Positions 31,916 through 37,877 of a stretch of DNA of 37,877 nt are shown piece after piece. The notes beneath the pieces were generated by a model. The model ran no database searches. It saw only the letters and a program-made list of their open reading frames with translations, and had not been told where the DNA came from. Every line of letters begins with the position of its first letter. The stretch's first letter is position 1. The stretch covers positions 1 through 37,877 of the forward strand of contig QEVI01000006.1 of NCBI GenBank assembly GCA_003576855.1. Direction: 5' to 3'. The DNA is from Planctomycetota bacterium. GTDB lineage: Bacteria; Planctomycetota; Planctomycetia; Pirellulales; Lacipirellulaceae. Both the position numbers and the translations under genes were made by a program.

Positions 31916-33109
31916 TCACGTCTGGTAGTCGGCATTGAGCCGGACGTACTCAGCCGTCAGATCGGAGGTCCAAAAGCGCGCGGATGCGGCGCCCTCGTCC
32001 AGCAGCAGGACGACGCCGACGTTCCGATCGGCCGCCATCGAGCGAGATACCGCATCGCTGTCGAATGGGACCGGCTGGCCGCGCTCGTACAGCAGCGAAC
32101 CGTTAAGGTGCAAGCAGACCTTGGAGGCGTCGAACGGCACGCCGGCGTAACCGGCCGCCGAGACGATGCGTCCCCAGTTCGGGTCGTTGCCGGCAATCGC
32201 CGTCTTCACGAGCGGGCTGTCGGCGATCGTCTTGGCGATCTGAATCGCCTCGTCGCGCGTGCGGCATCCGTGCACTTCGACTGTGATCATGTGCGTGGCG
32301 CCTTCGCCGTCGGCGGGGATCGACTGGGCGAGATCTTCGCACACTTCGACGAGCGTGGCCTGGAACTTGGCCAGCGCAGCGCCTTTCAGCACCGGCCCTC
32401 CGGCGGCGCCGTTAGCCAACAGGACGACGCTGTCGTTGGTGCTCGTATGACCCTCGACGCTGATGCAGTTAAACGACTCATCGGCGGCGTCCCGGAGCCC
32501 TTCGTGGGCGTCACCCATGTCGATTCTGGCGTCGGTCATCACCACGGCGAGCATCGTTGCCAGGTTCGGGCCAATCATCGCCGCGCCCTTCGCAATGCCG
32601 CAGAGCGTGATCGGTTGGCCGTCGATCGAGATCGTTCGGCCGGCGATCTTCGGCCGCGTGTCGGTGGTCATCATTCCGCGCGCGGCGGCGACCAGGGCGT
32701 CTTCACTGGCCGACAATCGCGAGGCCGCCAGTTCGATGCCCGGCATGACCTTTTGCATCGGCATCAGTTCGCCGATGACGCCGGTGGAGAGCACAAGCAC
32801 GTCGGCGTGGCTGCAGCCGACGATGCCGGCGACCTTCTCCGCCATGGCGGCCGCGTCTCGGTCTCCCTGGGTTCCCGTACAAGCGTTGGCATTGCCGGAA
32901 TTGACGACGACCGCCCGCACCGTCTGGCTGGGCGTCCGCTCGCGGCAAAGCTTCACCGGCGCGGCGAAGACCAGGTTCCGGGTAAACACGCCGGCCGCCG
33001 TACAGGGCCGTTCGGAAACGATCAGCGAAAGGTCCAGCTTCTGCGGATTTCGCTTCACGCCCGAATAAACGCCGGCGGCTCGAAAGCCCTGGGGAAGTCG
33101 TTCCGACAT
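31916..33109 (-). CDS. argJ: Glutamate N-acetyltransferase / amino-acid acetyltransferase
   Basis: A 397-residue ArgJ. It transfers acetyl from N-acetylornithine to glutamate (cyclic arginine pathway) and may also use acetyl-CoA. The autocleavage site is clear: CGIAKGAAMIGPNLATML, with cleavage between A184 and nucleophile T185. Other motifs are VVNSGNANACTG (69-79), LSTGVIGELMPM, and EGHTSTNDS. Length is normal. It lies downstream of argC on the same strand, separated by 125 bp that hold a heptamer array. ArgB and ArgD are not in the window. Confidence 0.97.
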   Translation of the reverse strand: MSERLPQGFRAAGVYSGVKRNPQKLDLSLIVSERPCTAAGVFTRNLVFAAPVKLCRERTPSQTVRAVVVNSGNANACTGTQGDRDAAAMAEKVAGIVGCSHADVLVLSTGVIGELMPMQKVMPGIELAASRLSASEDALVAAARGMMTTDTRPKIAGRTISIDGQPITLCGIAKGAAMIGPNLATMLAVVMTDARIDMGDAHEGLRDAADESFNCISVEGHTSTNDSVVLLANGAAGGPVLKGAALAKFQATLVEVCEDLAQSIPADGEGATHMITVEVHGCRTRDEAIQIAKTIADSPLVKTAIAGNDPNWGRIVSAAGYAGVPFDASKVCLHLNGSLLYERGQPVPFDSDAVSRSMAADRNVGVVLLLDEGAASARFWTSDLTAEYVRLNADYQT

Positions 33110-33120
33110 GACGGTGGGTC

Positions 33121-33197
33121 GGGTTTCGGGGGTCGGGGGTCAGGTGTCAGGTGTCAGGTGTCAGGTGTCGGGTGTCGGGTGTCAGGTGTGGGGTGTC
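33121..33197. repeat. Heptamer tandem array, unit RGGTGTC
   Basis: Eleven consecutive 7-base units fill most of the argC-argJ gap: GGGTTTC, two of GGGGGTC, four of AGGTGTC, two of GGGTGTC, AGGTGTG, GGGTGTC. It ends 12 bp upstream of the argJ ATG on the opposite side. It is G/T-rich on the plus strand. Confidence 0.92.
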
Positions 33198-33234
33198 GAG
33201 TGACCACTGTCAATGAACTCGTCATCCACGGAAG

Positions 33235-34251
33235 TCATCGCAATGCTGTCGTTTCGTCCAAGTCGTACATCAAATTGAAGTTCTGCACGGCCGCGCCGGC
33301 GGCGCCCTTGACGAGATTGTCAATGGCGCTGACGACCACCGCGCGGCCACGGACGACGCGGACCGTCATGTCGCAGCAGTTCGTGCCCACGACGTCCTTG
33401 GTGCTGGGCAGGCCGTCGACTACCCGCACAAATGGCTCATGGGCGTATTGCCGGCGAAGAACGGCCAGCAAACCAGCCGCGTCGACGTCCTGCGAAAGCG
33501 TCGCGTAAGCCGTCGTGAGGATGCCGCGGTCCATCGGTATGAGGTGCGGCGTAAAGATCACCTCGGTTTGCACGTCGGCGAAATCGCTCAGCACCTGGTC
33601 GATCTCCGGCGTGTGGCGATGCGAGCCGACGCCGTACGCCGAAACCGCTTCGTTGCACTCCGGGAAATGGAGGTGCGCCTTAGGCGTCCGCCCGGCGCCG
33701 CTGACGCCGCTCTTGCTGTCGATAATGATGCCCGCCGGAAGCACCGCCCGCTCGCGCAATAACGGGGCTAGCGGCAGAATGGCCGACGTGGGATAGCAGC
33801 CCGGATTGGCCACCAACTGGGCGCGCGGTATTGCCTGGCGATACAACTCCGGGAGGCCGTAAACCGTCTCCGCCAGCCGTGTTGGATCCGGATGATCGTG
33901 CTCGTACCACTTTTTGTAAACCGCCGGGTCGTTGAGGCGGTAATCGGCGCTGAGGTCAATGACTCGCAGGCCCGCCGCCAGCAGTTCGACCACCGCCTCG
34001 GCGCTGGCGGCGTGCGGCAAGCAACTGAACACGCAATCCGCCCGTGCGGCGATGCTCGCGGCGTCGAGATTCTCCAGCCGCAGATCGAGCCGGCCGCGGA
34101 ACACGGGATGCACATCGCCCGCCCACGGCACATCCGTCGAACGGGTCGTGAGAACCGTGATTTCCGCGTGCGGATGGCCCAGTAGCAGCCGGATCAATTC
34201 CTTCGCGGCGTAGCCGGTCGCTCCGAGAATAGCGGTCCGTATCGTGGCCAT
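33235..34251 (-). CDS. argC: N-acetyl-gamma-glutamyl-phosphate reductase
   Basis: A 338-residue ArgC, which reduces N-acetylglutamyl-phosphate to the semialdehyde with NADPH. The nucleotide-binding motif is AILGATGYAAKELIRLL (7-23), the catalytic cysteine is C152 in VANPGCYPT, followed by SGVSGAGR and the histidine region SHRHTPEI. Length is typical. The ATG at 34251 is chosen because upstream in-frame sequence is unrelated to the family; the Shine-Dalgarno is weak. It is transcribed toward argJ and follows coaB by 129 bp. Confidence 0.96.
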   Translation of the reverse strand: MATIRTAILGATGYAAKELIRLLLGHPHAEITVLTTRSTDVPWAGDVHPVFRGRLDLRLENLDAASIAARADCVFSCLPHAASAEAVVELLAAGLRVIDLSADYRLNDPAVYKKWYEHDHPDPTRLAETVYGLPELYRQAIPRAQLVANPGCYPTSAILPLAPLLRERAVLPAGIIIDSKSGVSGAGRTPKAHLHFPECNEAVSAYGVGSHRHTPEIDQVLSDFADVQTEVIFTPHLIPMDRGILTTAYATLSQDVDAAGLLAVLRRQYAHEPFVRVVDGLPSTKDVVGTNCCDMTVRVVRGRAVVVSAIDNLVKGAAGAAVQNFNLMYDLDETTALR

Positions 34252-34380
34252 ACGGCGGCGCGGCAAGGCGGGATGGAGTGGGAGGGCGGCACGCGAGAGC
34301 ACCGGCTGCCAAGAATATACTAGCGCGGGCCAGCGACTGCCACAGGGCTGCAAGTCCGACACGCCGGCGGCGTGCGCGGT

Positions 34381-35022
34381 TCAGGGGGCGGCCCCACGAG
34401 CGATGAGCCGCTCCTGGATGACGGCAAGAATCTCGCGAGCCACGGCCTGCTTCGTGCCGCTGGCCTCGCGGAGCACCTGGCCGGCGGGGTCGAGAATTTC
34501 GACCCGATTCTGCGGCGAATTCATCGCCTCGACCCCGTTGGAAACCATCAGGTCGCACCGCTTGCGTTCCAGCTTCGCCAGGGCCCGCAGGCGGTGATCA
34601 TCGGTCTCCAGGGCGAAGCCGACCACCCAACGGGCGCCCTTGTCGGCCGCCAGCGTGGCGACCACGTCGTCGGTTTCCAGCAGCCGCAAGAGCAGCGGCT
34701 CCCCCGTCTTGGCGATTTTGTGCCGTTCCACGTGCTCCGGTCGATAATCGCAGGGCGCCGCCGCCCCGATAAGCCCGTCGCACTGGGCGAACGCCTGCCG
34801 GGCGGCAGCCAGCATCTCCTCCGTGGACGTCACCGGCCATACGGTCGCCGCAGCGGGATAAGCGACTTCGACCGGGCCGGAGACGATCGTCACCTCGTGC
34901 CCCAGTTCCAGAGCCGCCACGGCGAGGGCCGCGCCCATGCGGCCGCTGGAGGCGTTCGTAAGATACCGAACCGGGTCGATGTATTGCCGCGTCGGACCCG
35001 AGGTGATGAGAATACGAGCCAT
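34381..35022 (-). CDS. coaB: Phosphopantothenate-cysteine ligase (stand-alone CoaB)
   Basis: A 213-residue protein equal to the C-terminal half of bifunctional CoaBC/Dfp. It ligates cysteine to 4'-phosphopantothenate after nucleotide activation. Motifs: ILITSGPTRQYIDPVRYLTNASSGRMG (split around 4-30), GAAAPCDYRP, the lysine motif KIAKTG, VVGFALETDD and NRVEILD. The protein begins directly at the MARILITSGPT strand, so it is a true stand-alone gene, not a fragment. It lies 42 bp downstream of coaC, which supplies the next reaction. Confidence 0.94.
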   Translation of the reverse strand: MARILITSGPTRQYIDPVRYLTNASSGRMGAALAVAALELGHEVTIVSGPVEVAYPAAATVWPVTSTEEMLAAARQAFAQCDGLIGAAAPCDYRPEHVERHKIAKTGEPLLLRLLETDDVVATLAADKGARWVVGFALETDDHRLRALAKLERKRCDLMVSNGVEAMNSPQNRVEILDPAGQVLREASGTKQAVAREILAVIQERLIARGAAP

Positions 35023-35064
35023 GGAGCGGCAAATCTCAGGTTGCCGTCGGTCAACGACCGGGGC

Positions 35065-35613
35065 TTAAGCGGGGAGTCGATCGAGCACTTCTCGAATCGC
35101 CGCGGCGATTTCTCCCGGCTCGGCCATGCGGCCCAGGCCCTGCTCGCGGCAGCTTTGCCATCCTTCGGCGGGGCCGACGAACAGGTAGCCGTCGTCGCGG
35201 AGTTGGGCGACGTTGCGCTCGACGGCCGGCTTGCTCCACATCTCGCGGTTCATCGCCGGCGCAAGCATGACGGGACCGGCGAACGACAGCAGCAGCGTGC
35301 TCAGCAGGTCGTCAGCAATGCCGTGGGCGGCTTTCGCCAGAAAGTTCGCCGTGGCGGGCGCCACGCACAGCAACGCAGCCCGGCGGGCCAGTTCGATGTG
35401 CGGGCCGAGCGGGTGATCGTCCGGCTCGAAGGCTTGCGTCGCCACCGGGCGGCCGGTGAGGGCGCGAAACGTGGCCGGGCCGACGAATCTCCGCGCAGCA
35501 CCAGTCATGACGACCGTGACGCCCATGCCCGACTGCACCAACTCGCTCACCAGGGCGGCCGTCTTGAACGCCGCAATCCCGCCGGTCACACCAATGACGA
35601 TTTCGCGGGACAT
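35065..35613 (-). CDS. coaC: Phosphopantothenoylcysteine decarboxylase (stand-alone CoaC)
   Basis: A 182-residue FMN-dependent HFCD-family flavoprotein that decarboxylates phosphopantothenoylcysteine in CoA synthesis. Motifs: VIGVTGGIAAFK (6-17), the active-site histidine H72 (GPHIELARRA), LAPAMNREMW (P119-N122) and CREQGLGRM with C155 as the reductive cysteine. The length equals the N-terminal half of Dfp. It lies 57 bp after rpoZ and just before coaB, so rpoZ-coaC-coaB is likely one transcript. Confidence 0.95.
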   Translation of the reverse strand: MSREIVIGVTGGIAAFKTAALVSELVQSGMGVTVVMTGAARRFVGPATFRALTGRPVATQAFEPDDHPLGPHIELARRAALLCVAPATANFLAKAAHGIADDLLSTLLLSFAGPVMLAPAMNREMWSKPAVERNVAQLRDDGYLFVGPAEGWQSCREQGLGRMAEPGEIAAAIREVLDRLPA

Positions 35614-35670
35614 GGCCGAAGTCTGGGCAGCGGGCAGTCACCGAGCACTGCTCACCGCACCGTTCACCCC

Positions 35671-35934
35671 TCAAAGCGACGACAGATCGAATTCCGGCGG
35701 ACCGCCCACGGGGCGGCCCTCGGCGACGAACCGCACCTGGTTCGACGTATCGAGGTAGATCTTGTCCTGCAGGATCTCCTGCACGACGATCTCCATCTTG
35801 TCGTGCGACTTCAGGTCCACCAGCGGGCGGGCTCCCGCGTTGAGCGCGGCGAGACGCTTCTGAATAAGCGTCGATAGCTTAAACCGCCCGCCGACCTTGT
35901 TCACGATTTCTTCTTCCTTCAATGCGTCAATCAT
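35671..35934 (-). CDS. rpoZ: RNA polymerase omega subunit
   Basis: An 87-residue omega-subunit homologue that promotes assembly of RNA polymerase around beta-prime. The conserved helix is clear: NKVGGRFKLSTLIQKRLAAL followed by NAGARPLVD (12-40), then KMEIVVQEILQDKI. The position between gmk and the CoA genes matches the common bacterial gmk-rpoZ-dfp order. The start at 35934 (MIDALKEEEIV) gives the usual N-terminus. Confidence 0.95.
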   Translation of the reverse strand: MIDALKEEEIVNKVGGRFKLSTLIQKRLAALNAGARPLVDLKSHDKMEIVVQEILQDKIYLDTSNQVRFVAEGRPVGGPPEFDLSSL

Positions 35935-35969
35935 TGTGCCGAGTAGAGGGTGAGGGGAAGGGGAGGGTT

Positions 35970-36004
35970 CAGCAGTCAGCGGTCAGCGTTAGGGGGCTCG
36001 GGGG
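35970..36004. repeat. Short heptamer array, unit CAGCRGT
   Basis: Three units, CAGCAGT, CAGCGGT and CAGCGTT, are followed by two degenerate G-rich units in the same 7-base phase. They lie within the 152-bp gmk-rpoZ gap, preceded by a G/A-rich run (35945-35968). Confidence 0.65.
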
Positions 36005-36086
36005 GAAGAGAGGGCAATGCCGCCGATGTGGAAATGCGCCGAGTCGAGTATGACCTGAGCGACGGGCTGCGGTTCTGGACCAGACT

Positions 36087-36743
36087 TCAGTCCCGGCCCG
36101 CGTCTCCCAACCCCTGGCTCGTGAACCCCGACTCCTGACCCCTGAACCCTGACGCCTTCTCCGCACGGAATCCATGACCGCGTAGGATTTCGCAGATCTC
36201 CTCGACCGCGGCGTCGACGGTGACGTTCACCACTTGGTGCTCGTAATGGTCGGAAAGCTGCAACTCGTGCCGCGCGACGGCCAAGCGGCGCTGCACGGCA
36301 TCCTCGCTTTCCGTGCCGCGGCTGCGGAGCCGGCGCTCCAGTTCCGCTACGGATTCGGGGCGGATGAAGATGGTAACCGCCTCGGGAAATTGCTGCAGAA
36401 CTTCGCCGGCCCCGTCCACGTCAATCTCTAAGATTACCCATTTGCCCTGCGAGAGACTAGACCTGACTTCGGTCCATAACGTCCCGTACCAATGGCCGCG
36501 GCCGAAGACCTCGATGCACTCGAGGAATTCGCCGGCCTGGCGGCGCCGGCTGAACTCCGCGTCGCTCAGGAAATAGTAATCGACGCCCTCCTGTTCTCCC
36601 GGTCGCGGCGGCCGCGTCGTGGCCGAAACGCTCAACCGGATGCCCGGCCCGAGCCGCTCGATGACCTGCCGCACAACCGTGCTCTTGCCAACGCCCGAAG
36701 GACCGGAGATGACGACCAGCTTTCCCGGCTTGGCGGCGATCAT
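36087..36743 (-). CDS. gmk: Guanylate kinase
   Basis: A 218-residue GMP kinase (GMP + ATP to GDP + ADP). The P-loop GPSGVGKST is at 14-22. The GMP-binding region SVSATTRPPRPGEQEGVDYYFLSD is at about 38-61, then GHWYGT, VILEIDVDGA and the LID region ERRLRSRGTESED. The catalytic core ends near residue 193 (CEILRGHGF). The last about 20 residues (SGFRGQESGF...) are encoded by the heptamer array at 36102-36157 and have no family counterpart. The ATG at 36743 is chosen because the core begins at once; the ORF remains open upstream into yicC, so a longer start using TTG (36848) is possible but unsupported. Confidence 0.94.
   Translation of the reverse strand: MIAAKPGKLVVISGPSGVGKSTVVRQVIERLGPGIRLSVSATTRPPRPGEQEGVDYYFLSDAEFSRRRQAGEFLECIEVFGRGHWYGTLWTEVRSSLSQGKWVILEIDVDGAGEVLQQFPEAVTIFIRPESVAELERRLRSRGTESEDAVQRRLAVARHELQLSDHYEHQVVNVTVDAAVEEICEILRGHGFRAEKASGFRGQESGFTSQGLGDAGRD
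36102..36157. repeat. Heptamer array inside the 3' end of gmk, unit GAMYCCT
   Basis: Eight 7-base units in phase, the last five clearest: GAACCCC, GACTCCT, GACCCCT, GAACCCT, GACGCCT (36123-36157). The reverse complement, AGGGGTC-like, belongs to the same sequence class as the RGGTGTC array at 33121-33197. The array is within the gmk reading frame, not beyond it. Confidence 0.8.
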
Positions 36744-36894
36744 GGGCGAGTCGTCATGCTCAAGTTGCCAGCGGCCCGATCCGCGGGGACCGTCATCGGG
36801 CAATGGGCCCCGCGGCGCATCCTCCAGCAGGGCGACTGCTCCCGCCAAGTCACTGTAAGCTGCCCCTCGCGTCGGAAGCCTCGCGCCTTGATTC

Positions 36895-37782
36895 TCATTC
36901 GACGTTCTGGATTTGCTCGCGGATTCGTTCCAAGGCGGTCTTGATTTCGACGACTTCATGCGAGATCTCCGCATCGTTCGCCTTGGAGCCGATCGTATTG
37001 GTTTCGCGGCCCATCTCCTGGCAAATAAACTCTAGCTTACGGCCGGCGCTTTCGGCCGCCTGCAGCGCTTGGCTGAACTGCGCCAGGTGGCTCCGCAGGC
37101 GCACGATTTCCTCGGAGATATCGCTCCGGTCGGCGAAGACGCACACCTCGCGAACCAGGTCGAGGGGATCCACCGTAACGTTGAACTTCGCCAAGGCTTC
37201 CGCCACGCGATCCTGCAAACGATGCCGGTAACCGTCGACCACCAGCGGCGAGCGGGCGGCGATCTTCTGGAGACTCGCATCGACGACGTCGCACTGCCGC
37301 CGCAGGTCTTCGCCAAGCGCCGTTCCCTCGGCGAGTCGCATTTCGGTCATCGCGTCGAGCGCGGCCCGCAGCGTCGGCTCCAGGAGCGGCCAGATGTCGT
37401 CGGCGTCGTGCGCCTCGGCCGACAGCTCTTCAATGACTCCCGGCAACAGGGCCAGATGCTCCAGCCGCAGCTCTTCGGTCATCAGCCGCTTGGCGGCGAC
37501 CTTCTGGAGCTGGTCGGCGTAGTTCTCCAGCACGTCGATGTTGACGCGATAGTCGTCGGCCGCGCTCATGTGGCGAATGCGGACGTTGACGTTCACCGTG
37601 CCGCGGCGGACGTACTCGCGGACGACCGCCTCGATCCGCGAATCGAGGGCGCCGTAGCCCTCGGTGGTGCGAAGATTCAGCTTGAAGTGCCGATTGTTGA
37701 TCGTCCGGACTTCGACCGCCAAGGCGTGATTAGCACGCTCCTGGCGTGCATCGCCGAAACCAGTCATGCTCAATAGCGGCAC
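36895..37782 (-). CDS. yicC: YicC family protein (putative endoribonuclease)
   Basis: A 295-residue YicC/YloC homologue. The N-terminal signature SMTGFGDARQE and VEVRTINNRHFKLNLR (22-38), and the C-terminal DUF1732 motif KLEFICQEMGRETNTIGSKANDAEISHEVVEIKTALERIREQ (split around 247-290), are complete. Members have been described as a stress-linked RNase family acting on RNA; here that is inferred only from homology. The start is a GTG at 37782, giving MPLLSMTGFG, which matches the usual few residues before MTGFG; the ATG at 37767 is the alternative. It is upstream of gmk, 151 bp apart, in the common yicC-gmk-rpoZ order. Confidence 0.95.
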   Translation of the reverse strand: MPLLSMTGFGDARQERANHALAVEVRTINNRHFKLNLRTTEGYGALDSRIEAVVREYVRRGTVNVNVRIRHMSAADDYRVNIDVLENYADQLQKVAAKRLMTEELRLEHLALLPGVIEELSAEAHDADDIWPLLEPTLRAALDAMTEMRLAEGTALGEDLRRQCDVVDASLQKIAARSPLVVDGYRHRLQDRVAEALAKFNVTVDPLDLVREVCVFADRSDISEEIVRLRSHLAQFSQALQAAESAGRKLEFICQEMGRETNTIGSKANDAEISHEVVEIKTALERIREQIQNVE

Positions 37783-37877
37783 GGGCGGCGTCTCGCGACG
37801 AGAAACGAGGTGCGAATGACCGGCGGCAGCATGCCACGCGGGCGCGTCGGGCGCGATTACGGCTGCGAAGCGGGCGG
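37783..37877. other. Right-edge sequence upstream of yicC
   Basis: A short GC-rich stretch in which I see no gene and no consensus promoter. It presumably holds the yicC leader. Confidence 0.4.

Noticed and set aside
31790-33508. A 572-codon open frame antisense to argJ
   Set aside because: It runs through the heptamer array as a repeated VSGVGCRVSGVGC-type peptide, and argJ on the other strand is unmistakable.
34372-35877. A 501-codon open frame antisense to coaB and coaC
   Set aside because: It is an antisense shadow with no recognisable domain over two well-conserved genes.
1-37877. CRISPR array, tRNA, rRNA, transposase or prophage genes
   Set aside because: I searched the gaps by eye. 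The only repeats are short heptamer or octamer arrays and small inverted repeats without spacers, and no gene product resembles a transposase, integrase or phage protein.

Overview
This is a GC-rich chromosomal segment from what looks like a planctomycete, most likely of the Pirellulales/Lacipirellulaceae type. The evidence is three predicted secreted proteins ending in PEP-CTERM sorting signals, two of them preceded by dockerin-like NGDG/DxDxDG calcium loops, one protein built of T5SS/PEP-CTERM-associated repeats, a large SMC-like ATPase with a DUF4332-like tail, separate coaB and coaC genes, and weak or variable Shine-Dalgarno sites. I saw no rRNA, tRNA, CRISPR array, insertion sequence or prophage gene.

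Layout. 0.1-3.6 kb: an unknown exported protein and a large PEP-CTERM repeat protein. 3.5-5.9 kb: a TRAP-like metallophosphoesterase facing away from a secreted thioredoxin-fold protein. 6-7.5 kb: a ComM/YifB AAA+ ATPase. 7.5-10.5 kb: an MFS transporter divergent from a secreted aldose 1-epimerase. 10.6-16.4 kb: a small solenoid PEP-CTERM protein, a Gfo/Idh/MocA oxidoreductase, a stand-alone CheY-like receiver, an unknown cytoplasmic protein with a good promoter, an exported sialidase, and an O6-methylguanine methyltransferase. The methyltransferase stop overlaps the start of a secreted zinc protease (16.4-17.7 kb). 17.7-20.9 kb: the YhaN/Rad50-like ATPase.

21.3-31.2 kb holds a YtcJ-type amidohydrolase and then most of a reductive pyrimidine (or hydantoin-like) catabolic route: a PreA-like dihydropyrimidine dehydrogenase subunit, a class III omega-aminotransferase, an NCS1 permease, a beta-ureidopropionase-like nitrilase and a CoA-acylating (methyl)malonate-semialdehyde dehydrogenase. 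Together these would import a pyrimidine, reduce it, hydrolyse the N-carbamoyl-beta-amino acid, transaminate beta-alanine and convert the semialdehyde to acetyl-CoA or propionyl-CoA. The ring-opening dihydropyrimidinase and the PreT electron-transfer partner are not in the window, and PreA lacks its usual C-terminal ferredoxin domain.

31.3-37.8 kb is a mostly minus-strand housekeeping block. In transcription order it runs yicC, gmk, rpoZ, coaC, coaB, argC, argJ, with a GNAT acetyltransferase facing it. Four short heptanucleotide tandem arrays sit in this stretch, and one of them encodes the C-terminal tail of guanylate kinase.

The best candidates for something undescribed are the SMC-like ATPase (an HCRCHGH motif between its coiled coils, a duplicated helical tail and no nuclease partner), the coupled methyltransferase/secreted-protease pair, the ferredoxin-less PreA cluster, and the heptamer arrays with their effect on gmk.
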